Counted from the first letter of the stretch, positions 33,033 through 42,722 are shown. The stretch: 47,756 nt of DNA from Thermoleophilia bacterium (GCA_014874265.1 JACWAM010000026.1:1-47756), one strand, 5' to 3'. Program-made: numbers and translations. Notes: generated by a model not told the origin, from the sequence alone.

Positions 33033-33800
33033 TTACCAAAGCTGCCATTCGGCACGGCCACTGGCCCATAGTTTCTCCAGCAGAATCCTGTCACGCATCG
33101 TATCCATTGGTTGCCAGAAGCCATTATGTAAGAACGCCATCAACTGACCGGCGTGCGCCAGCTTCTCCAGCGGCTCCCTTTCCAGGGCGATGCCGTCCCC
33201 GCCAATGAAATCGAGCACCTCGCGCTGAAAGACGAAAAAACCGCCATTAATCCACCCTTCTCCGGCCTGCGCCTTTTCTGTAAATTTGCGCACCGTGTTT
33301 CCCTCGAGCTCCAGGCCGCCGAAACGCGCAGGCGGTCTAACCGCAGTGACGGTTGCGAGCCTCCCGTGCTGCTGATGAAATTCCACGAGCTTGGCAATAT
33401 CAACATTGCCAACCCCGTCGCCGTAGGTGACCATGAAATATTCATCTTTGAGCCATTCTTTCAAGCGCAACAAACGCCCGCCTGTCTTGGTTTTACGACC
33501 TGTATCAATGAGAGCCACCTTCCATCGCGCTTCACATGGATTGATTACTTTCTGCGAGCCATCAGTCAGATCAACCTGCCAGTCGCTGTTATGCAGAAAA
33601 AAATTATGAAAATATTCCTTGATGATTTCTCCCTTGTATCCGCAAGCTATTAAAAATTCCTCGAAACCGAAATAAGCATAGATATTCATGATGTGCCACA
33701 GTATTGGTTTGCCGCCAATCTCAACCATGGGCTTTGGTCGAGTTGCGGTTGCTTCCGATAGGCGCGTGCCCCGCCCGCCAGCCAAAATCACAGTTTTCAT
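33033..33800 (-). CDS. rfbF: Glucose-1-phosphate cytidylyltransferase
   Basis: 255 residues, matching RfbF. LAGGRGTRL (6-14) with RPKPMVEIGGKPILWHIM is the nucleotidyltransferase signature; WQVDLTDGS and YGDGVGNVD are family-specific. It makes CDP-glucose from CTP and glucose-1-phosphate. It heads the rfbF-rfbG-SDR run and starts 12 bases after the GT39-like gene ends. Confidence 0.94.
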   Translation of the reverse strand: MKTVILAGGRGTRLSEATATRPKPMVEIGGKPILWHIMNIYAYFGFEEFLIACGYKGEIIKEYFHNFFLHNSDWQVDLTDGSQKVINPCEARWKVALIDTGRKTKTGGRLLRLKEWLKDEYFMVTYGDGVGNVDIAKLVEFHQQHGRLATVTAVRPPARFGGLELEGNTVRKFTEKAQAGEGWINGGFFVFQREVLDFIGGDGIALEREPLEKLAHAGQLMAFLHNGFWQPMDTMRDRILLEKLWASGRAEWQLW

Positions 33801-33812
33801 AATCTGCCTGCC

Positions 33813-35369
33813 TTAGTTATCGCGAACATAAAGCCGAAGTAAATACGGAGGGAAGCTCATCTGCTGCTTGACATGCCATTGTGGTGCAAGTATTTTATAT
33901 ACGGCTTCTGCACGCTTGATGCGTGCGACCGATCCGTCTCCACCAAGAACCCACACCCTGCCCGCGTTGCCCATGTCGGTGATTATCCGTTGTTTCAGCT
34001 TTTTTCCTGAAAGCAGTTTTGGGAGGCCAAATTTATTGTCGGTGTCATATCCGTCCCAGACGATTCCAGGAGGATAAAATTTGATGCTGTTAATATTATT
34101 GATATAACCGCCTCGGAAATTCGGTCCGTCATGCAAATAATGATCAGCAGCCGTGGTGCATTCGGAAAGAGGATAGCAAAGAAGAATATCACCTTTTTGT
34201 TGCTCTGTGTTGATCGTTGACATAATTCCACGATAGTTATCATAGTAATAAACATGCAAGGACCATGCTGTAATACCAAATGAACCAATTATGGCGATTG
34301 AGCCAACTATTGCTCCTATTCTCCTGGGCATTGCGGCAAGCAAGATAGCCATCAGCAACAAGAAAGGAATAACGCCCCAGGCATAATAACGGACGCTTGT
34401 GTAATAGTTTCTTAGCAACTGGCTTATCACCGGTCCTGCAGTTGCAATCAAAATCAGCAGAACCAGTGCCAGAATCTTTCGATCCAGCACTCGGCGTCGA
34501 AAATCTCCGGAGAACCACAGCAGGGAGGGAAGCATTATTAAGGCGCCGGCAACGATCATATAAATAATTTTATTGGCGCCGGGAAAGCTTATGTCACCAT
34601 TATTCAAGGGCAAGATGAATCCCATCATGTCAATCGGCCCATGAAAAAAAACGTCTTGAAGAACTGTCAATGGTTTGGGCGCGTTGAAGGAAATCCACCG
34701 CGCGCTTTCTATATTACTGATCCCCCAGAAAGCAACGATTAACGCCAAGATGAACTGACTCGTTAACCAGGATCGTAACCGCAAATGCTTTCTATCATAC
34801 GCCGTAATGAAAAAAATGACTTCGCCAATGACCACAAATAAGCCGTAAAAATGCGCAAAGAGAACGGTAGCGGTTGCCACAACATACCCAGTCCAGTTCC
34901 GCCAGCCGCCTCTATTCATGCTGCGTACGAAAAAGTAAAGTGAGACGGATGTAACAAGAATGTCTAAGGACTTATCGGTGGCTTCGCGGGAATAGTAGTA
35001 CAAGAACGGTGAAACCGCTGCCAGCGCCGAAGCCCAAAGGCCGGCTCGTCGGGAAGCAAATTCCTTTCCCAGCAGGTAGATGACCCCAATGGTAGAAACG
35101 CCACAGGTGAATGAGATTGTCCGTATCCAAACATCATTCGAACTGACAGACAACCATAGAGAAGTGAGGAGGTTATAAAGCAGGGGATGTCCGGACGCAG
35201 CGCCCTGAGCAATCATCTCTTTTAATGGCAAGCCGCCAGCCCAAACTGTAAACAGCTCGTCAAACCACAGACTTTCGCGACCAATGTATAAAAAACGCAG
35301 AGCAGCGCCAGCTATAATAATAGACGGCAGAAGAATAAAAGAGTAAAATCTGGTTCGTTTTATTGACAT
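33813..35369 (-). CDS. GT39/ArnT-like GT-C membrane glycosyltransferase
   Basis: 518 residues with about 11 TM segments. LWFDELFTV in the first outer loop provides the acidic DE pair of GT39/PMT_2 enzymes, and HPLLYNLLTSLW and SREATDKSLDIL follow the family pattern. The C-terminal ~110 residues are soluble and outside. It would transfer a sugar from polyprenyl phosphate to an exported glycan or protein; the GtrB-like enzyme at 29305 could make the donor. It overlaps the methyltransferase gene at 35360 by 10 bases. Confidence 0.84.
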   Translation of the reverse strand: MSIKRTRFYSFILLPSIIIAGAALRFLYIGRESLWFDELFTVWAGGLPLKEMIAQGAASGHPLLYNLLTSLWLSVSSNDVWIRTISFTCGVSTIGVIYLLGKEFASRRAGLWASALAAVSPFLYYYSREATDKSLDILVTSVSLYFFVRSMNRGGWRNWTGYVVATATVLFAHFYGLFVVIGEVIFFITAYDRKHLRLRSWLTSQFILALIVAFWGISNIESARWISFNAPKPLTVLQDVFFHGPIDMMGFILPLNNGDISFPGANKIIYMIVAGALIMLPSLLWFSGDFRRRVLDRKILALVLLILIATAGPVISQLLRNYYTSVRYYAWGVIPFLLLMAILLAAMPRRIGAIVGSIAIIGSFGITAWSLHVYYYDNYRGIMSTINTEQQKGDILLCYPLSECTTAADHYLHDGPNFRGGYINNINSIKFYPPGIVWDGYDTDNKFGLPKLLSGKKLKQRIITDMGNAGRVWVLGGDGSVARIKRAEAVYKILAPQWHVKQQMSFPPYLLRLYVRDN

Positions 35370-35968
35370 TTCATGATAATAATAGTATATGGTATATGAA
35401 GCACTTTGGTTGCAATTTCTGTTTTTACATCTGCAAAATGATAATTTGCAAGTTCAGCGTATTCTTCTTCAGTCCTGACAAAATTTCCCCTGTCCAGTTT
35501 CAGGATTAATTTCGTCATCAAAGTCTGCTCCCTTGTAAAACAACCATCAAATGTAATTAATTTTCCCCCTTTGATTAAAAAAGTTCTTGCGAGCTCAAAT
35601 AGCCGCACTGCCTGATCATCTGGTAAATGATGCAAAATACCAAAAGCCAGGATAATATTAAAAGAGTTTTTCTCGATTATATTATCGTTTAATAAATCAT
35701 CATTTATGTCATCACAAAAGAAATATCCACGATCCTTGTAATGTTTCTTCGCTGATTTAATATAATTTTTGTTGTTATCAAGTCCTGTATAGTTAACATC
35801 TTTCGGCAGATATTCAAGGATATCAGCAGGACCGCAGCCCATATCCAGTATCCTGTCACCCGGTCTTATTCCCAGTCTTTCAACTGCTTTAATTCTCGCT
35901 TGCAAAGCGCCGGTTAATTTCTGAAAAGAAGAATATAAGAAAGAGCTCTCGAGCAAGAATCCACGCAT
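35360..35968 (-). CDS. Class I SAM-dependent methyltransferase
   Basis: 202 residues. ILDMGCGPADIL is motif I, GLDNNKNYI motif II, and ILAFGILHHLPD the post-I region; GGKLITFDGCF follows. It lacks C-terminal membrane segments. It is AT-rich compared with its right-hand neighbours, like the methyltransferase at 5142. It is first in the 35968-to-29305 run; the 290-base space upstream should hold the promoter. Confidence 0.82.
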   Translation of the reverse strand: MRGFLLESSFLYSSFQKLTGALQARIKAVERLGIRPGDRILDMGCGPADILEYLPKDVNYTGLDNNKNYIKSAKKHYKDRGYFFCDDINDDLLNDNIIEKNSFNIILAFGILHHLPDDQAVRLFELARTFLIKGGKLITFDGCFTREQTLMTKLILKLDRGNFVRTEEEYAELANYHFADVKTEIATKVLHIPYTIIIMKCQ

Positions 35969-36258
35969 ATAAGATAAGATCCTGGTGCAGAAAGTCAGCC
36001 TGAAGCTGCCTGTTTATGCCCGGTATCACGCCAGCCGGTGAGAAGACAGACTAAAACTGTCAACGCATCCTCACGGCTCTAAGGCACAGCAGAGGCTTCT
36101 GAAAGGATTAAAAATAACAAGCTCAATAAAACAACCCATCACCCATGCCGAATAGGCTAGTGTTAATTACATTAAACGGTTGTCAAGAGATTGGCAAGAA
36201 CAGAACGATGAATTCCTCTTCAATTATTACGGCAATAATGGCTCTGCGCATCAAACTT
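35969..36258. other. Spacer before the 35968 operon, no gene seen
   Basis: No coding region was found. It contains a minus-strand TTGACA (36186-36181) without a clear -10 partner, and a 5-bp hairpin GACAG/CTGTC (36045-36061). Confidence 0.4.
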
Positions 36259-37431
36259 TCAGATCGGTGAATTTATGGTGTGTATATATAATTCTTCGAC
36301 TCGTTTTACCATTTTTTCTGCCCGAAACCGGCGCTCCCACAGCTGCCTGGCCGCAGCACCCATCGTTTCACGCTCCTCTTCGTTAGCCAGCAGCTTTTCC
36401 ATAATATCCGCGAGCACCCTGGCTTCGCCCGGCGGTGCCAGCAAGCCCGTCTCGCCGTTCCTTACTATTTCCGGTATGCCGCCGGTATTGCTCGCCACCA
36501 CCGCCCGGCCGCACATCGCCGCCTCCAGCAGCGTCAAGGGCAGGCCCTCAGAGAGGGAAGGAAGCGCAAAAAGGTCCGCGGCGGCAATTATCGCCACGGC
36601 GTCGGCGCGCCGGCCGGCGATGATCAATCTTTCTGCCAGCGGAGTTGCTCCTGATCGACGCTGAAGCTCAGCTTCCATAGGCCCTTCACCCACCATGACA
36701 AAACGGGTATCGGGTAGACGCTGTGCAACTGCCGCAGCGGCGTCGGCAAATAAGCCGGCGCCCTTGTGATAAGCGAGCCGGCCGACAAACACCACCAGCC
36801 TACTGTCCGGCCGGCAGCCGAGCTGCTGGCGCAACTCCTGTAGCTGTTGTTCGGCAAAATTCTGCTCCTCAATTCCGTTGTAGACTATTTTAACTTTTGA
36901 TGCCGGTATCCCCGCGTGCTCGATCAGGTCACGTCCGGTTGCTTCGCTGACGGCAATGAACCGGTCTGCCAGGTGGCCGGTGAGCCTGTCCATGCTGTTG
37001 TATTTGAGCCGGCGCAGACGTTTGTGTATACCGCCAAACTCTTGCTCGTGGCCAAGGACAAACTGGGTGAAGGATCCATGCGCTGTTGACACCAGGGGGA
37101 CGAAGCTATTGCCGCGAAGCGCCAGCCCGGCAAAGAGGTGCGCCCGCGGGCCATGACTATGGACGAGGTCAGGATGGCGCTGAGCGACAGTGTCCCTGAC
37201 AAACCTCCCGGCCCGCAGCCATGTCAATGGATTTGCGTTAATTTTGCGCCCCAGCGCCGGCGCGATAGCTACCGGGAAGCCGTCCGTTTCAAATTTTTTA
37301 ATCATGGGGCCATCACTCATGCTCAGGATCTCAACCTGATGCCCGCGCTCCCTTAGTCCTCGCGCCAACGTCAGCACATGCAACGGCAAACCGCCGTAGT
37401 CAGCGTTGGCCGGTATCTGGATGATTTTCAT
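36259..37431 (-). CDS. GT4 family glycosyltransferase
   Basis: 390 residues. The N-terminus has ADYGGLPLHVLTLARGL, the glycine-rich acceptor loop; VGRLAYHKGAGLF and PSLSEGLPLTLLEAAMCGRAV (EX7E) define the donor domain. It is a retaining GT-B enzyme of the cytoplasm. ATG 37431 overlaps the zinc-ribbon methyltransferase stop (ATGA). It is the last gene of the right-hand block. Sugar specificity is unknown. Confidence 0.87.
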   Translation of the reverse strand: MKIIQIPANADYGGLPLHVLTLARGLRERGHQVEILSMSDGPMIKKFETDGFPVAIAPALGRKINANPLTWLRAGRFVRDTVAQRHPDLVHSHGPRAHLFAGLALRGNSFVPLVSTAHGSFTQFVLGHEQEFGGIHKRLRRLKYNSMDRLTGHLADRFIAVSEATGRDLIEHAGIPASKVKIVYNGIEEQNFAEQQLQELRQQLGCRPDSRLVVFVGRLAYHKGAGLFADAAAAVAQRLPDTRFVMVGEGPMEAELQRRSGATPLAERLIIAGRRADAVAIIAAADLFALPSLSEGLPLTLLEAAMCGRAVVASNTGGIPEIVRNGETGLLAPPGEARVLADIMEKLLANEEERETMGAAARQLWERRFRAEKMVKRVEELYIHTINSPI

Positions 37432-38366
37432 CGTTTCCTAATTTGGGCAATCATATAAGGGTTTACCCAAGTAGTCAGAAAACGGCCCGGCATATTGTTT
37501 ATCCAGATGCCAGCCAGCCTGCCAAAAGGTCTCAGCCAACCTGATTTGAACATATCAAGCGCAAAATATCCCCGCACCGGCAGCGGCGTGAACTCGTTCA
37601 TGCTGTCTGGCCCACAAAATAACTGTCTCGTTTCGCTGTAGGAAAGCAGATGATATTTGCCCCAGATGCGATGTATATTAAGATGCGTTCTTTGATAGAT
37701 GGCATCGCGAAGCTGCGTTGTCAAATTTTGAGGGCTATGCACATCTTTTACAGTGTGCTGTGGGTCCACCGGAAAACGCTTGTTGGGGCAGGTCACCAGA
37801 ATACGGCCCCCTTGCCTGGTGACGCGTAATAACTCATCAGCGTATTTCTGCCGGAGGCGGTGGAAATCTTCCATCATGGTGAACTCCCCGCCTAACGTTC
37901 CGATGTGCTCGATAACACCGAGCGAAATGACGCTGTCGAAATAACCGTCCGGGAAAGGCAGACGGACAGCGTCGCTGATGAAAAATCTTTTCGGACTTAA
38001 GCCGCGCTCCTGCCAGAACCTGGCGAGACAAGGCAGATCAATTCCATAGGCATCAACCCCCTCAGCAAGCAGCCTGCTGACCGTGCGGCCAACCCCGCAG
38101 CCGACATCGAGCACACGGTTTACCGGTTCCCGCCTGATAAAGGGAAGGATATATTCTTCATCAAGCCGGACAGCGCCACTGTCTTCCTGCCGTTTCACAT
38201 GATCGTCTGTGGTTGATTCCAAATCATGAAGATCAGACTTGATGACAAATTCAGTATAGCCGTGGCCTTCCGGCAGATACGTCCACCTACAGGCCTGGCA
38301 CTGCAGGCTTCCGGCAGACCCTTGCAACGGCTTATGACAAAGCGGACAGACTATCATATTTGTCAT
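37428..38366 (-). CDS. Methyltransferase with N-terminal zinc ribbon
   Basis: 312 residues. C7, C10, C23 and C26 form a CxxC...CxxC zinc ribbon (Trm112-like). VLDVGCGVGRTVSRLL is SAM motif I, followed by YGIDLPCLA and SVISLGVIEHIG. The layout is typical of methyltransferases in glycan loci. A second ATG three codons in is possible. It overlaps the ligase/polymerase gene by up to 35 bases. The substrate is probably a sugar of the polymer. Confidence 0.83.
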   Translation of the reverse strand: MTNMIVCPLCHKPLQGSAGSLQCQACRWTYLPEGHGYTEFVIKSDLHDLESTTDDHVKRQEDSGAVRLDEEYILPFIRREPVNRVLDVGCGVGRTVSRLLAEGVDAYGIDLPCLARFWQERGLSPKRFFISDAVRLPFPDGYFDSVISLGVIEHIGTLGGEFTMMEDFHRLRQKYADELLRVTRQGGRILVTCPNKRFPVDPQHTVKDVHSPQNLTTQLRDAIYQRTHLNIHRIWGKYHLLSYSETRQLFCGPDSMNEFTPLPVRGYFALDMFKSGWLRPFGRLAGIWINNMPGRFLTTWVNPYMIAQIRKR

Positions 38367-39696
38367 AATGATTTTCCTGCCGCTCAGATACTTGAGTCAG
38401 AGCACGCAACATTCCCGCGATTAGCCAGAAAACCACCATAATCGGCCAGATCATCAGGTTGCTGGTAACGACACCCTCGATCAAAACTGCCGCCATGCTT
38501 GCCGCTAACGGCCATCCCCAGGACCGCGTGAACCCGCTTGCTTTTATTGTCTTAAATCCTTTGCTGCCAATCGACCAGAAGGCACCGGCAATTAAAATAG
38601 TTCCAACCAGGCCTTGTTCCACTATTACCGTCATGTACAGGTTATCAATCGCCGTAGGACGGTTCTTAAGATTGGGCGCCGGATTCACCCGAAAGATCTC
38701 TGCATTTCCCTGGTATAAACCTGCGCCAAACAACGCATTTGCCAGAAATGTTCGGGGTACTCGCTCCCACATATACTCTCGCGGTTTGATACTCTCACTT
38801 GTGCGTGCCTTGGATATAGTTCCGGCCTGCACTGTGGAATAGAAGATCGATGTGAAGAAACCTATGCCCACAGCCAAAACCAGCATCAGTATTAGCAATC
38901 GTCTGGAAAGGCCGCGCCGGCGCCAAACCAGCCAGCCCAGTCCTGCCACAGCCAGTACCAGCGCTGTAATCCATGAGCCTTTGCTATAGGTCGCGAGTAA
39001 CGCCAGAAATACCAGTAGAATGGCCGCACCCCAAAGCGTCGTTCTTACTTTGCCCGCCGCACGTAAAAAAAAGAAGATTAGAAATGGCGCTACTTGAATC
39101 ATGAATATGCCCAGCACGTCAGGTTGACCCAAAGTGGAACTGCTGCGATGGTAACCCGTGCCCGTAAACGGCAATAGGCTTTTCTTGATGATGCCGCCGT
39201 AAAGTACGTTATCTTTTAAAACAAACTCAACCAGTGCATAGGCGGCGGCGATAATGCCCATCGTTACCAGCATCCCGAACAGGACCTTCAAGCGGTTCTG
39301 GCCGACCATCGCGGCACCGTAATAAAGCAAGATTATGTATCCTCCGAATGCCAGCGCCAGGCCCAGTTCGTTTCCGTTTGTTGCCGTCATGGACCCCCGG
39401 ATGACAACAAAAGTTAAAGCCGTAATCAAAAATAAGTCGATGGCGCCCCAGCTCAGTCGGGAACGATTCTTGACCACAAACCAGGCAATAGCGGGCGTCG
39501 CCAGGACAAACTCCAACGCCAAGGGACTGACACGAATCGGACCCGCGTGCAAAGCCACGTTAACGGCTGTGTCCGGATAGGCCAGATTCCCCACTACCAA
39601 AAGGCCCAGCGAGACCAGCGCCGCCAGGTTCAAACGGCGGTTATTGCCGCTAAGGGCGGCGCCCTCGCCTCTGAGATCTTGAGCCAGATAACCCAT
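38332..39696 (-). CDS. O-antigen ligase/polymerase family membrane protein, copy 3
   Basis: 454 residues with about 11-12 TM segments. YHRSSSTLGQPDVLG is shared with copy 2 (20142), and the outer loop has the KPREYMWERVPRTF region where copy 2 has a comparable RW-rich segment. It polymerises or ligates glycan. The ATG is preceded by AGGAG at five bases, one of the best ribosome binding sites in the window. It lies ten bases after the flippase stop. Confidence 0.84.
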   Translation of the reverse strand: MGYLAQDLRGEGAALSGNNRRLNLAALVSLGLLVVGNLAYPDTAVNVALHAGPIRVSPLALEFVLATPAIAWFVVKNRSRLSWGAIDLFLITALTFVVIRGSMTATNGNELGLALAFGGYIILLYYGAAMVGQNRLKVLFGMLVTMGIIAAAYALVEFVLKDNVLYGGIIKKSLLPFTGTGYHRSSSTLGQPDVLGIFMIQVAPFLIFFFLRAAGKVRTTLWGAAILLVFLALLATYSKGSWITALVLAVAGLGWLVWRRRGLSRRLLILMLVLAVGIGFFTSIFYSTVQAGTISKARTSESIKPREYMWERVPRTFLANALFGAGLYQGNAEIFRVNPAPNLKNRPTAIDNLYMTVIVEQGLVGTILIAGAFWSIGSKGFKTIKASGFTRSWGWPLAASMAAVLIEGVVTSNLMIWPIMVVFWLIAGMLRALTQVSERQENHYDKYDSLSALS

Positions 39697-39705
39697 GAGC
39701 GCTCC

Positions 39706-41295
39706 TTACCCCTCACCTGCTCCCGGGAGCCTCTTCCGGACCAAACGCAGCACCAGTTTGTCCTGGCCTGACAGCCCCAGCGCCATCGTAACCACCAGAT
39801 AAACAGCCGCCATTACCACCGCCTGAAACGCAATCCGGACGATGCCACCGCCGCTACGTATCCATAGCTCCATCATCAGGACCGCAGCCGCAGCAGCCGC
39901 AGCCGCAGCCAGCGGCTTCAAATATCCGTAGTCATAAGCATGGATTCTCATGAGCAGCCAGACCTCCGCCGCCCGCATCATGTTTATTGCCGCGGTTGCC
40001 GACGCGTTTGCAATCGCGGCGCCGATCAGGCCATACCTGGGAATCAATATCAGGCATACGGCAATGTCAATTATAAGTGTGAACGTGATGTTCACCAGTT
40101 CCAGTCTGGACCTGCCAGACATGATCACCATCGAGCCGGCAGGCCCAGCGACGGCGTTAATCAGCTGCGACAGCGCCAGGATCATTAGCGCGGCGCTGCC
40201 GGAGTTAAAACCATCGCCAAACATCTTCATTACCGGGCCCGCAAAAAGAAGCTGAAGCAGCACCAGGGGCAAGGATAAGATAAAGACCCACCTGGTCACG
40301 GTCTTGTAGAGCGCGCCCAATTCCCCCGCCCGGCGTTTGTTGTAAAGATCAGAGATGACAGGCATAAACACCGTGGCAAAAGCCAGGAATAAGGCCGAGC
40401 TGGCGACGCCGACGCGCAGGGCCGCGCCGTAGTAGCCAACCTCGGTTGAGTTGCGCAGAAAGCCCAGCATCAGCAGGTCCACCCATACCAGCACCATTCC
40501 CAGTATGTTCGAAAACGCAAGTGGCAACGAGTAACGAAACAGGCGTTCTCTTGGTTGACGAGTCGGTCGTTGCGCGGTCTGCATGTCCGCGCCCATTGGC
40601 AAAACCTTGATCGCAAACATCATCGACATGAGCGTCGCGATGACCAGAGCGGCCACGTTCGCCCAGATGACCCCGGCCAGGCCGGCGCCCGCAACCAGCA
40701 AGGCAGCCGTGAGGAGAAATTTGATAAACTGTTCGCCGATGTCACGGCTGTAAACCTGGTAGCGCATCCAGTGAAGACCCTGGGTCGTGGCGTTAAACAG
40801 TTTTGCCGCCGCCCAGAAGGGTATAGAAATGGCGAAGATGCGCAGGGCCGTCACCGCCGCCGGATCGCCGCCCATCAGCCGGGCCGCTACAGAAGGCGCC
40901 AGAAATATGGTAGCAACCATCAACGCCACACCTATAGGTACCGCGGTCAGCAATGCGATGGCCAGCGTTCGGCGCGCCCTCCGGAATCTTGCTTCCCCGG
41001 CGTAAAGGGAAACATAACGAACCAGCCCCAGGTCAAGTCCGACAACACTGGCAAGGCCGAGGATATTCCCGATTGTCACGATGAGAAAATAATAACCCAG
41101 CGCGCTCACCTGAAGCATCCGGGCCAGCATCACGGTGTATCCGTAGGCCAGGACAGTCCGGCTGGCCGTCCCGGAAAGATTGATCATAGCGCCCTTGGCG
41201 ATACGTGGCAGATAGGCAGGAGTTGCTTCCGGCGCCAGCAGCTGCCCGTCGAAAAGGTCATCCATCGGCTGCGGCTCTACGTCTGACGAGCTCAT
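39706..41295 (-). CDS. Wzx-type polysaccharide flippase, copy 2
   Basis: 529 residues with 12-14 TM segments. The segment FNATTQGLHWMRYQVYSRDIGEQ is shared with copies 1 and 3; VVGLDLGLVRYVSLYAGE pairs it more closely with copy 3. A run of nine alanines (DNA 39883-39909) sits at the start of a late TM helix. ATG 41295 overlaps the AP-enzyme stop (ATGA), the tightest of the three Wzx-AP pairings. It would flip lipid-linked repeats. Confidence 0.87.
   Translation of the reverse strand: MSSSDVEPQPMDDLFDGQLLAPEATPAYLPRIAKGAMINLSGTASRTVLAYGYTVMLARMLQVSALGYYFLIVTIGNILGLASVVGLDLGLVRYVSLYAGEARFRRARRTLAIALLTAVPIGVALMVATIFLAPSVAARLMGGDPAAVTALRIFAISIPFWAAAKLFNATTQGLHWMRYQVYSRDIGEQFIKFLLTAALLVAGAGLAGVIWANVAALVIATLMSMMFAIKVLPMGADMQTAQRPTRQPRERLFRYSLPLAFSNILGMVLVWVDLLMLGFLRNSTEVGYYGAALRVGVASSALFLAFATVFMPVISDLYNKRRAGELGALYKTVTRWVFILSLPLVLLQLLFAGPVMKMFGDGFNSGSAALMILALSQLINAVAGPAGSMVIMSGRSRLELVNITFTLIIDIAVCLILIPRYGLIGAAIANASATAAINMMRAAEVWLLMRIHAYDYGYLKPLAAAAAAAAAVLMMELWIRSGGGIVRIAFQAVVMAAVYLVVTMALGLSGQDKLVLRLVRKRLPGAGEG
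39883..39909. repeat. Alanine-codon microsatellite in the Wzx copy 2 gene
   Basis: Nine consecutive GCT/GCG alanine codons on the minus strand make a (GCNGCN)n tract inside a TM helix. The other two flippases lack it. Changes by three bases would keep frame. Confidence 0.7.
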
Positions 41296-42596
41296 GCCTG
41301 TCCGTGCCGTGCCTTGAGCAGTAACGAGCTCAGGCCGCGAATATGATCCGGAGGCTCAGCCTCAATGCCGGAGCCAATAAAAACAAAAGCGTCATCGTGA
41401 GTGTGCATTCCTGACAGCACTCCCCGCTCCTTAAATACTTCCGTGGACATTCGCCCTTTAAGATCATATCCCCGGCGTGGCACAGCCACGAGATCGGGAC
41501 CAGACGCTACCAGCGGCCCCTCAAAAAGACTGCCGCCGGTCTCTACCCGCTCGACCACGGGTTCATCGATCTCAGGATCCAGCAGCGACATCAGGTATTG
41601 CTCTACTTCGTCGGCGAGGCCGGCGGCATCGCCGGCGTTCACCCTGCCGCCGGGCTCCCGTCCCTGGCGGTTAAAATAAATCCTTCCCGGATCCAGGCAA
41701 TAGGCAAGCGTCTTTTCCGGGATGACATCGGCGATGGTTTTCGCGTCCGGGCCCAGCGCCAGCAAGCCTTTTTCCTCAAGAAGCCTGTTTGGAAAAACTT
41801 CCTGCTTGATACCGCAAAAGCCATGGTCGGAAAGCATGAACAGGGCCGCTTCATCCGGTATCTCGGAGACAAACTCGCCAATGATCTCATCCAGACGGCG
41901 GTAATAACGCAAAAAATCATTTTTATAAACAGGATCATTCTCTTCATAATGGCGCCAGAAAAAATGATGCAGCCGGTCGGTGCCGGTAAAGACGTTCATG
42001 AAGAAATCCCAGCGCTCCCGCGCCCAGAAATGGAGCATCGCTTCCCGACGTTTCTCGAGGGTTTCATGCAGATCTTCCAGCAGGATATCAAGTGACTGGT
42101 GGCCTTTGGCGGCGTCAACATCGATCCGGTAGCCAGAACTTCGTAAATATTCAAGGGCATCGGCGGGATAAACAGCCCGTTCCAGACTCGGCGCCACAAA
42201 CCCGGAGACGAGGACTCCATTGAGGGCGCGGGCCGGATAAGTCGAGGGTACATTGAGGACGCAGCAGCGCCCCCCCTCCCCGCTGATCCGGTCCCACAGC
42301 GGCTCCGCCCGCACGTGTGAATAATTGGGAAAGTAAAGCTCCCAGGCGCCGGGCCGGCGGTCGGTAAAACCGAAAATCCCGTGCTCGCCGGGGTTGACAC
42401 CAGTCATAAATGAGGCCCATGCCACGGAAGAAATGGTAGGGATCTCTGTATCCATCCGGGCCAGCTGCCCGCGGCTCCTTAGCTCAGCCATATGGGGCAG
42501 ATTGCCGGCTTCAATCTCGCTTTTTAAAAAACTGTGCGGTGTCCCGTCCAGGCCGACCACGATCACCTGCCGGGCATCTTTCTTGCTGACGCGCAT
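41292..42596 (-). CDS. Alkaline-phosphatase-superfamily phosphodiesterase, copy 2 (Ser variant)
   Basis: 434 residues, about 130 shorter than copies 1 and 3. VGLDGT (D17) and LSDHGFCG supply metal ligands, TDRLHHFFW the D/H pair, and SGMHTHDD the late histidine. The nucleophile block reads PTISSVAWASF, so the threonine of copies 1 and 3 aligns with S56. No signal peptide or TM is seen; predicted cytoplasmic. GGGAGG/AGGG lies upstream of the ATG. It is coupled to Wzx copy 2. The substrate is unknown. Confidence 0.84.
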   Translation of the reverse strand: MRVSKKDARQVIVVGLDGTPHSFLKSEIEAGNLPHMAELRSRGQLARMDTEIPTISSVAWASFMTGVNPGEHGIFGFTDRRPGAWELYFPNYSHVRAEPLWDRISGEGGRCCVLNVPSTYPARALNGVLVSGFVAPSLERAVYPADALEYLRSSGYRIDVDAAKGHQSLDILLEDLHETLEKRREAMLHFWARERWDFFMNVFTGTDRLHHFFWRHYEENDPVYKNDFLRYYRRLDEIIGEFVSEIPDEAALFMLSDHGFCGIKQEVFPNRLLEEKGLLALGPDAKTIADVIPEKTLAYCLDPGRIYFNRQGREPGGRVNAGDAAGLADEVEQYLMSLLDPEIDEPVVERVETGGSLFEGPLVASGPDLVAVPRRGYDLKGRMSTEVFKERGVLSGMHTHDDAFVFIGSGIEAEPPDHIRGLSSLLLKARHGQA

Positions 42597-42722
42597 ACTT
42601 ATAACCCTACCTCCCTGGATCAGTACCCCCGAAACACTGCAATGTTCACTTAATTAGTTATAAATGATTTTAAAGTGAGACCTGGACTTAGTCAAAGCTT
42701 CCATCAGCCTGCCGGCATGAGG

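Noticed and set aside
36180-36386. Plus-strand 68-codon open frame
   Set aside because: It overlaps the end of the GT4 gene and has no ribosome binding site or family similarity.
40555-41286. Long plus-strand open frame (243 codons) opposite Wzx copy 2
   Set aside because: It is low-complexity in character (Arg, Gln, His rich) and explained by GC-rich codons of the flippase on the other strand.
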